A model generated the notes under the pieces. The model was not told the DNA's origin and did not search any database. It saw only the letters and a program-made list of their open reading frames with translations. From contig CM059971.1 in the NCBI GenBank assembly GCA_030490835.1, forward strand, positions 50,888,012 to 50,952,011: a DNA stretch of 64,000 nucleotides, read 5' to 3'. This document shows positions 54,520-62,442 of the stretch, in pieces (position 1 is the first letter of the stretch; every line of letters starts with the position of its first letter). The DNA is from Annona cherimola (lineage: Eukaryota; Streptophyta; Magnoliopsida; Magnoliales; Annonaceae). A program made the position numbers and the translations under genes.

Positions 54520-56617
54520 ATTCGAACGACATGGGATGACCTTAAAGGCATTGAAATCGAATCAAATTAATTGAGTTTGATAGAATGAACTTTAATTAGC
54601 TAGAATTGAGTACAACTCAATCTAATTGACTTGATTTGACCGTAAGGAGAACGAGTAAAGTTTAACGCATTCCAATAGATTCCGAACAACTGAATCGGAA
54701 GAAAGGAACTTCCATCAACAACAGTTAACAACAATCCCTTGATTTCATTTACATTCTAACGACAACGGATGACCTTAAAGGCATTCATATCGAATGAAAT
54801 GAATTGAGTTTGATAGAATGAACTTTGATTACTTAGAATTTAGTAGAACTCAAACTAATTGACTTGATTTGACTGTAAGTAGAACGAGTAAACTTTAAAG
54901 CATTACAATAGATTCAAAACAACTGAATTGGACGAAAGGAACTTCGATGAACAATAATTAACAACAATCCCTTTATTTCATTTCCATTCGAACGACATGG
55001 GATGACCTTAAAGGCATTGAAATCGAATCAAATTAATTGAGTTTGATAGAATGAACTTTAATTAGCTAGAATTGAGTACAACTCAATCTAATTGACTTGA
55101 TTTGACCGTAAGGAGAACGAGTAAAGTTTAACGCATTCCAATAGATTCCGAACAACTGAATCGGAAGAAAGGAACTTCCATCAACAACAGTTAACAACAA
55201 TCCCTTGATTTCATTTACATTCTAATGACAACGGATAACCTTAAAGGCATTCAAATCGAATGAAATGAATTGAGTTTGATAGAATGAACTTTGATTACTT
55301 AGAATTTAGTAGAACTCAATCTAATTTACTTGATTTGACTGTAAGTAGAAAGAGTAAACTTGAAAGCATTCCAATAGATTCAAAATAACTGAATTGGACG
55401 AAAGGAACTTCAATGAACAACAATTAAATAACAATCCCTTGATTTCATTTACATTCGAACGACATAGGATCACCTTGAAGGAATTGAAATCGAATCTAAT
55501 GAATTGAGTTTGATAGAATGAACTTTGATTAGCAAGAATTGAGTACAACTCAATGTAATTGACTTGATTTGAATGTAAGGAGAACGAGTAAACTTTAACG
55601 CATTCCAATAAATTCCGAACAACTGAATTGGACGAAAGGAACTTCAATCAACAACAATTAACAACAATCCCTTGATTTCATTTACATTCGAACGACATAG
55701 GATCACCTTGAAGGAATTGAAATCGAATCTAATGAATTGAGTTTGATAGAATGAACTTTGATTAGCAAGAATTGAGTACAACTCAATCTAATTGACTTGA
55801 TTTGAATGTAAGGAGAACGAGTAAACTTTAACGCATTCGAATAAATTCAAAACAACTGAATTGGACGAAAGGAACTTCAATCAAAACCAATTAACAACAA
55901 TCCCTTTATTTGATTTACATTCGAACGACAACGGATGACCTTAAAGGCTTTGAAGTCGAATCAAATGAATTGAGTTTGATAGAATGAACTTTGATTAGTT
56001 GTAATTGAGTATAACTCAATCTAATTGACTTGATTTGACTGTAAGGAGAACGAGTAAACTTTAACGCATTCCGATAGATTCAAAACAACTGAATTGGAAG
56101 AAAGGAACTTCAATCAACAACAATTAACAATAATCCCTTGATTTCATTTACATTCGTACGACAACGGATGACCTTAAAGGCATTCAAATCGAATCAAATG
56201 AATTGAGTTTGATAGAATGAACTTTGATTAGTTAGAATTGAGTAGAACTCAATCTAATTGACTTGATTTGAATGTAAGGAGAACGAGTAAACTTTAACGC
56301 AATCGAATAAATTCAAAACAACTGAATTGGACGAAAGGAACTTCAATCAAAACCAATTAACAACAATCCCTTGATTTCATTTACATTCGAACGACAACGG
56401 ATGACCGTAAAGGCTTTGAATTCGAATCAAATGAATTGAGTTTGATAGAATGAACTTTGATTAGTTCTAATTGAGTATAACTCAATCTAAAAGACTTGAT
56501 TTGACTGTAAGGAGAACGAGTAAACTTTAACGCATTCCGTTAGATTCAAAACAACTGAATTGGACGAAAGGAACTTCGATGAACAATAATTAACAACAAT
56601 CCCTTTATTTCATTTCC
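54520..56617 (+). repeat. HOR 9-mer A-B2-A-B'-D-E-F-G-H, copy 1 (2098 bp)
   Basis: Monomers at 54520, 54753, 54986, 55219, 55453, 55686, 55919, 56152 and 56385. B' at 55219 is 234 bp because of one inserted base near 55428 (CAATTAAATAAC), the only insertion seen in the window. Confidence 0.93.
55219..55452 (+). repeat. 234-bp class B' monomer with single-base insertion
   Basis: CAATTAAATAACAATC replaces CAATTAACAACAATC near 55428. The extra base joins two minus-strand frames and creates the longest open frame in the window (108 codons, 55321-55647), which is an accident of the insertion rather than a gene. Confidence 0.9.
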
Positions 56618-58714
56618 ATTCGAACGACATGGGATGACCTTAAAGGCATTGAAATCGAATCAAATTAATTGAGTTTGATAGAATGAACTTTAATTAGCTA
56701 GAATTGAGTACAACTCAATCTAATTGACTTGATTTGACTTCAAGGAGAACGAGTATACTTTAACGCATTCCAATAGATTCCGAACAACTGAATCGGAAGA
56801 AAGGAACTTCCATCAACAACAGTTAACAACAATCCCTTGATTTCATTTACATTCTAACGACAACGGATGACCTTAAAGGCATTCATATCGAATGAAATGA
56901 ATTGAGTTTGATAGAATGAACTTTGATTACTTAGAATTTAGTAGAACTCAAACTAATTGACTTGATTTGACTGTAAGTAGAACGAGTAAACTTTAAAGCA
57001 TTACAATAGATTCAAAACAACTGAATTGGACGAAAGGAACTTCGATGAACAATAATTAACAACAATCCCTTTATTTCATTTCCATTCGAACGACATGGGA
57101 TGACCTTAAAGGCATTGAAATCGAATCAAATTAATTGAGTTTGATAGAATGAACTTTAATTAGCTAGAATTGAGTACAACTCAATCTAATTGACTTGATT
57201 TGACCGTAAGGAGAACGAGTAAAGTTTAACGCATTCCAATAGATTCCGAACAACTGAATCGGAAGAAAGGAACTTCCATCAACAACAGTTAACAACAATC
57301 CCTTGATTTCATTTACATTCTAATGACAACGGATAACCTTAAAGGCATTCAAATCGAATGAAATGAATTGAGTTTGATAGAATGAACTTTGATTACTTAG
57401 AATTTAGTAGAACTCAATCTAATTTACTTGATTTGACTGTAAGTAGAAAGAGTAAACTTGAAAGCATTCCAATAGATTCAAAATAACTGAATTGGACGAA
57501 AGGAACTTCAATGAACAACAATTAACAACAATCCCTTGATTTCATTTACATTCGAACGACATAGGATCACCTTGAAGGAATTGAAATCGAATCTAATGAA
57601 TTGAGTTTGATAGAATGAACTTTGATTAGCAAGAATTGAGTACAACTCAATGTAATTGACTTGATTTGAATGTAAGGAGAACGAGTAAACTTTAACGCAT
57701 TCCAATAAATTCCGAACAACTGAATTGGACGAAAGGAACTTCAATCAACAACAATTAACAACAATCCCTTGATTTCATTTACATTCGAACGACATAGGAT
57801 CACCTTGAAGGAATTGAAATCGAATCTAATGAATTGAGTTTGATAGAATGAACTTTGATTAGCAAGAATTGAGTACAACTCAATCTAATTGACTTGATTT
57901 GAATGTAAGGAGAACGAGTAAACTTTAACGCATTCGAATAAATTCAAAACAACTGAATTGGACGAAAGGAACTTCAATCAAAACCAATTAACAACAATCC
58001 CTTGATTTGATTTACATTCGAACGACAACGGATGACCTTAAAGGCTTTGAAGTCGAATCAAATGAATTGAGTTTGATAGAATGAACTTTGATTAGTTGTA
58101 ATTGAGTATAACTCAATCTAATTGACTTGATTTGACTGTAAGGAGAACGAGTAAACTTTAACGCATTCCGATAGATTCAAAACAACTGAATTGGAAGAAA
58201 GGAACTTCAATCAACAACAATTAACAATAATCCCTTGATTTCATTTACATTCGTACGACAACGGATGACCTTAAAGGCATTCAAATCGAATCAAATGAAT
58301 TGAGTTTGATAGAATGAACTTTGATTAGTTAGAATTGAGTAGAACTCAATCTAATTGACTTGATTTGAATGTAAGGAGAACGAGTAAACTTTAACGCAAT
58401 CGAATAAATTCAAAACAACTGAATTGGACGAAAGGAACTTCAATCAAAACCAATTAACAATAATCCCTTGATTTCATTTACATTCGAACGACAACGGATG
58501 ACCGTAAAGGCTTTGAATTCGAATCAAATGAATTGAGTTTGATAGAATGAACTTTGATTAGTTCTAATTGAGTATAACTCAATCTAAAAGACTTGATTTG
58601 ACTGTAAGGAGAACGAGTAAACTTTAACGCATTCCGTTAGATTCAAAACAACTGAATTGGACGAAAGGAACTTCGATGAACAATAATTAACAACAATCCC
58701 TTTATTTCATTTCC
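56618..58714 (+). repeat. HOR 9-mer A-B2-A-B'-D-E-F-G-H, copy 2 (2097 bp)
   Basis: Monomers at 56618, 56851, 57084, 57317, 57550, 57783, 58016, 58249 and 58482. The first A contains a short class C patch (CTTCAAGG and GTATACTTT at about 56738-56762) flanked by A sequence on both sides. H shares CCGTTAG and CTAAAAGAC with copy 1. Confidence 0.93.
56851..57083 (+). repeat. Class B2 monomer (reference copy)
   Basis: A B-type start (ATTCTAACG, CATATCGAATG, GATTACTTAG) with CTCAAACTAATTGAC, AACTTTAAAGC and CATTACAATAG in the second half. Its end, CGATGAACAATAATT then CTTTATTTCATTTCC, is the tail otherwise seen in class H. An A monomer follows, giving the two-monomer unit A-B2. It looks like a B/H-tail recombinant that became an established class. 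Other copies are at 234, 6757, 9552, 29124, 33783, 40540, 42637, 44734, 46831 and 54753. Confidence 0.9.
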
Positions 58715-60345
58715 ATTCGAACGACATGGGATGACCTTAAAGGCATTGAAATCGAATCAAATTAATTGAGTTTGATAGAATGAACTTTAATTAGCTAGAA
58801 TTGAGTACAACTCAATCTAATTGACTTGATTTGACCGTAAGGAGAACGAGTAAAGTTTAACGCATTCCAATAGATTCCGAACAACTGAATCGGAAGAAAG
58901 GAACTTCCATCAACAACAGTTAACAACAATCCCTTGATTTCATTTACATTGTAACGACAACGGATGACCTTAAAGGCATTCATATCGAATGAAATGAATT
59001 GAGTTTGATAAAATGAACTTTGATTACTTAGAATTTAGTAGAACTCAATCTAATTTACTTGATTTTACTGTAAGTAGAACGAGTAAACTTGAAAGCATGC
59101 CAATAGATTCAAAACAACTGAATTGGACGAAAGGAACTTCCATGAACAACAATTAACAACAATCCCTTTATTTCATATACATTCGAACGACATAGGATGA
59201 CCTTAAAGGCATTGAAATCGAATCAAATGAATTGAGTTTGATAGAATGAACTTTAATTAGCTAGAATTGAGTACAACTCAATCTAATTGACTTGATTTGA
59301 CTTCAAGGAGAACGAGTATACTTTAACGCATTCCAATAGATTTAGAACAACTGAATTGGACGAAAGGAACTTCAATCAACAACAATTACCAACAATCCCT
59401 TGATTTCATTTACATTCGAACGACATAGGATGACCTTGAAGGAATTGAAATCGAATCTAATGAATTGAGTTTGATAGAATGAACTTTGATTAGCAAGAAT
59501 TGAGTACAACTCAATCTAATTGACTTGATTTGAATGTAAGGAGAACGAGTAAACTTTAACGCATTCGAATAAATTCAAAACAACTGAATTGGACGAAAGG
59601 AACTTCAATCAAAACCAATTAACAACAATCCCTTGATTTGATTTACATTCGAACGACAACGGATGACCTTAAAGGCTTTGAAGTCGAATCAAATGAATTG
59701 AGTTTGATAGAATGAACTTTGATTAGTTATAATTGAGTATAACTCAATCTAATTGACTTGATTTGACTGTAAGGAGAACGAGTAAACTTTAACGCATTCC
59801 GATAGATTCAAAACAACTGAATTGGAAGAAAGGAACTTCAATCAACAACAATTAACAATAATCCCTTGATTTCATTTACATTCGTACGACAACGGATGAC
59901 CTTAAAGGCATTCAAATCGAATCAAATGAATTGAGTTTGATAGAATGAACTTTGATTAGTTAGAATTGAGTAGAACTCAATCTAATTGACTTGATTTGAA
60001 TGTAAGGAGAACGAGTAAACTTTAACGCAATCGAATAAATTCAAAACAACTGAATTGGACGAAAGGAACTTCAATCAAAACCAATTAACAACAATCCCTT
60101 GATTTCATTTACATTCGAACGACAACGGATGACCGTAAAGGCTTTGAATTCGAATCAAATGAATTGAGTTTGATAGAATGAACTTTGATTAGTTCTAATT
60201 GAGTATAACTCAATCTAATAGACTTGATTTGACTGTAAGGAGAACGAGTAAACTTTAACGCATTCCGATAGATTCAAAACAACTGAATTGGACAAAAGGA
60301 ACTTCGATGAACAATAATTAACAACAATCCCTTTATTTCATTTCC
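58715..60345 (+). repeat. HOR 7-mer A-B-C-E-F-G-H
   Basis: Monomers at 58715, 58948, 59181, 59414, 59647, 59880 and 60113. The B start ATTGTAACG and AGCATGCC match 53588, 23 monomers (5360 bp) upstream. H has CTAATAGAC rather than CTAAAAGAC. Confidence 0.92.
59181..59413 (+). repeat. Class C monomer (reference copy)
   Basis: Diagnostic words are GACATAGGATGACC, CAAATGAATTGAG, TTAATTAGCTAG, TTGACTTCAAGG, GAGTATACTTT, GATTTAGAAC and AATTACCAAC. It occupies position 3 of the A-B-C-E-F-G-H 7-mer. The older copies near the left end (2098, 3495, 4427) read GACTTTAAGG and AATTAACAAC, so the TTCAAGG and ACCAAC states are probably derived. Confidence 0.92.
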
Positions 60346-60362
60346 ATTCGAACGACATGGGA
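60346..60362 (+). other. CENP-B-box-like word at the start of class A (example copy)
   Basis: The first 17 bases of A fit the CENP-B box core pattern NTTCGNNNNANNCGGGN at 8 of its 9 fixed positions, with T in place of the first C of CGGG. Other classes read TAGG or ACGG there and fit at 7 positions or fewer. The pattern is established for mammalian CENP-B. Its relevance to this unknown organism is inference, and an 8 of 9 fit could be chance. Confidence 0.25.
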
Positions 60363-60578
60363 TGACCTTAAAGGCATTGAAATCGAATCAAATTAATTGA
60401 GTTTGATAGAATGAACTTTAATTAGCTAGAATTGAGTACAACTCAATCTAATTGACTTGATTTGACCGTAAGGAGAACGAGTAAAGTTTAACGCATTCCA
60501 ATAGATTCCGAACAACTGAATCGGAAGAAAGGAACTTCCATCAACAACAGTTAACAACAATCCCTTGATTTCATTTAC
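60346..60578 (+). repeat. Class A monomer (reference copy)
   Basis: First monomer of nearly every HOR unit. Diagnostic words are GACATGGG near the start, AAATTAATTGAG, TTAATTAGCTAG, TTGACCGTAAGG, GTAAAGTTT, TTCCGAAC, GAATCGGAAG and CATCAACAACAGTT. A subtype common at 17-33 kb reads TTAATTAGTTAG instead. Another, at 35647, 37045, 48695 and 50326, reads CATGGGTTGAAG. The first 17 bases resemble the CENP-B box core with one mismatch. A is always preceded by a monomer ending CTTTATTTCATTTCC (or the TTTCTTTTCC variant at 26084-26094), except in the heterogeneous left end. Confidence 0.93.
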
Positions 60579-60811
60579 ATTCTAACGACAACGGATGACC
60601 TTAAAGGCATTCATATCGAATGAAATGAATTGAGTTTGATAAAATGAACTTTGATTACTTAGAATTTAGTAGAACTCAATCTAATTTACTTGATTTCACT
60701 GTAAGTAGAACGAGTAAACTTGAAAGCATTCCAATAGATTCAAAACAACTGAATTGGACGAAAGGAACTTCAATGAACAACAATTAACAACAATCCCTTT
60801 ATTTGATATAC
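60579..60811 (+). repeat. Class B monomer (reference copy)
   Basis: Begins ATTCTAACG rather than ATTCGAACG. Diagnostic words are CATATCGAATGAAAT, GATTACTTAG, ATTTAGTAG, CTAATTTACTTG, GTAAGTAG, AACTTGAAAGC and AATGAACAAC. It ends CTTTATTTCATATAC when followed by C (this copy has GATATAC) and CTTGATTTCATTTAC when followed by D. The ATTTAGT word breaks the ATTGAGT/ACTCAAT dyad found in the other classes. Confidence 0.92.
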
Positions 60812-61044
60812 ATTCGAACGACATAGGATGACCTTAAAGGCATTGAAATCGAATCAAATGAATTGAGTTTGATAGAATGAACTTTAATTAGCTAGAATTG
60901 AGTACAACTCAATCTAATTGACTTGATTTGACCGTAAGGAGAACGAGTAAAGTTTAACGCATTCCAATAGATTCCGAACAACTGAATCGGAAGAAAGGAA
61001 CTTCCATCAACAACAGTTAACAACAATCCCTTGATTTCATTTAC

Positions 61045-61277
61045 ATTCTAATGACAACGGATAACCTTAAAGGCATTCAAATCGAATGAACTGAATTGAG
61101 TTTGATAGAATGAACTTTGATTACTTAGAATTTAGTAGAACTCAATGTAATTTACTTGATTTGACTGTAAGTAGAAAGAGTAAACTTGAAAGCATTCCAA
61201 TAGATTCAAAACAACTGAATTGGACGAAAGAAACTTCAATGAACAACAATTAACAACAATCCCTTGATTTCATTTAC
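61045..61277 (+). repeat. Class B' monomer (reference copy)
   Basis: Starts ATTCTAATGAC, then GGATAACC, CATTCAAATCG and GTAGAAAGAG, and ends CTTGATTTCATTTAC. In the 9-mer it lies between A (or C/A) and D. This copy has private changes such as GAACTGAATTGAG and CTCAATGTAATTTAC. The ATTGAGT dyad arm is mutated as in B. Other copies are at 23765, 29589, 34249, 41006, 43103, 45200, 47297, 55219, 57317 and 63142. Confidence 0.9.
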
Positions 61278-61510
61278 ATTCGAACGACATAGGATCACCT
61301 TGAAGGAATTGAAATCGAATCTAATGAATTGAGTTTGATAGAATGAACTTTGATTAGCAAGAATTGAGTACAACTCAATGTAATTGACTTGATTTGAATG
61401 TAAGGAGAACGAGTAAACTTTAACGCATTCCAATAAATTCCGAACAACTGAATTGGACGAAAGGAACTTCAATCAACAACAATTAACAACAATCCCTTGA
61501 TTTCATTTAC
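61278..61510 (+). repeat. Class D monomer (reference copy)
   Basis: Diagnostic words are GGATCACCTTGAAGG, AATCTAATG, GATTAGCAAG, CTCAATGTAATTG, TTGAATGTAAGG and AATAAATTCCG, with tail ATCAACAACAATT. Its first two thirds match class E, and D and E are usually adjacent, so D is probably an E duplicate whose tail was replaced. The 78-codon minus-strand frame seen repeatedly in the array covers this class and is judged spurious. Confidence 0.9.
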
Positions 61511-61743
61511 ATTCGAACGACATAGGATCACCTTGAAGGAATTGAAATCGAATCTAATGAATTGAGTTTGATAGAATGAACTTTGATTAGCAAGAATTGA
61601 GTACAACTCAATCTAATTGACTTGATTTGAATGTAAGGAGAACGAGTAAACTTTAACGCATTCGAATAAATTCAAAACAACTGAATTGGACGAAAGGAAC
61701 TTCAATCAAAACCAATTAACAACAATCCCTTGATTTGATTTAC
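61511..61743 (+). repeat. Class E monomer (reference copy)
   Basis: Shares ACCTTGAAGGAATT, AATCTAATG and GATTAGCAAG with D but continues CATTCGAATAAATTC, AATCAAAACC and the tail TTGATTTGATTTAC. After C the start reads GGATGACC. After D it often reads GGATCACC, as here, which suggests conversion by the neighbouring D. Confidence 0.9.
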
Positions 61744-61976
61744 ATTCGAACGACAACGGATGACCTTAAAGGCTTTGAAGTCGAATCAAATGAATTGAGT
61801 TTGATAGAATGAACTTTGATTAGTTGTAATTGAGTATAACTCAATCTAATTGACTTGATTTGACTGTAAGGAGAACGAGTAAACTTTAACGCATTCCGAT
61901 AGATTCAAAACAACTGAATTGGAAGAAAGGAACTTCAATCAACAACAATTAACAATAATCCCTTGATTTCATTTAC
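61744..61976 (+). repeat. Class F monomer (reference copy)
   Basis: Diagnostic words are GACAACGG, GCTTTGAAGTCG, GTTGTAATTG (GTTATAATTG in most copies), GAGTATAACTC, CATTCCGATAG, TTGGAAGAAAGG and AACAATAATCCC. Position 5 of the 7-mer. Copies at 13047, 14680 and 28192 carry CATTCCGGTAG. Confidence 0.9.
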
Positions 61977-62209
61977 ATTCGTACGACAACGGATGACCTT
62001 AAAGGCATTCAAATCGAATCAAATGAATTGAGTTTGATAGAATGAACTTTGATTAGTTAGAATTGAGTAGAACTCAATCTAATTGACTTGATTTGAATGT
62101 AAGGAGAACGAGTAAACTTTAACGCAATCGAATAAATTCAAAACAACTGAATTGGACGAAAGGAACTTCAATCAAAACCAATTAACAACAATCCCTTGAT
62201 TTCATTTAC
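61977..62209 (+). repeat. Class G monomer (reference copy)
   Basis: Recognised by the ATTCGTACG start, which contains the palindrome CGTACG, then CATTCAAATCGAATC, GTTAGAATTGAGTAG, GCAATCGAATAAATTC and AAAACCAATT. Position 6 of the 7-mer, before H. Two copies (36579 and 49860) share GAATTTTG and GCATTCGAAT, marking a long-range duplication. Confidence 0.91.
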
Positions 62210-62442
62210 ATTCGAACGACAACGGATGACCGTAAAGGCTTTGAATTCGAATCAAATGAATTGAGTTTGATAGAATGAACTTTGATTAGTTCTAATTGAG
62301 TATAACTCAATCTAAAAGACTTGATTTGACTGTAAGGAGAACAAGTAAACTTTAACGCATTCCGTTAGATTCAAAACAACTGAATTGGACGAAAGGAACT
62401 TCGATGAACAATAATTAACAACAATCCCTTTATTTCATTTCC
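62210..62442 (+). repeat. Class H monomer (reference copy)
   Basis: Last monomer of most units. Diagnostic words are GACCGTAAAGG, CTTTGAATTCG (contains GAATTC), GTTCTAATTGAG, CTAATAGAC (here CTAAAAGAC, as at 53122, 56385 and 58482) and CGATGAACAATAATT, with tail CTTTATTTCATTTCC. The GAATTC word is almost confined to this class, so EcoRI fragment lengths would report HOR unit lengths. Confidence 0.91.

Larger units (their letters stand above)
60346..62442 (+). repeat. HOR 9-mer A-B-C/A-B'-D-E-F-G-H (2097 bp)
   Basis: Monomers at 60346, 60579, 60812 (C start, A end), 61045, 61278, 61511, 61744, 61977 and 62210. Differs from the 54520 type only in positions 2 and 3, as if a B-C junction had replaced the B2-A junction. 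Confidence 0.93.

Noticed and set aside
55321..55647. 108-codon minus-strand open frame
   Set aside because: Made by a one-base insertion in a B' monomer that joins two frames. No start context, domain or conservation supports a gene.
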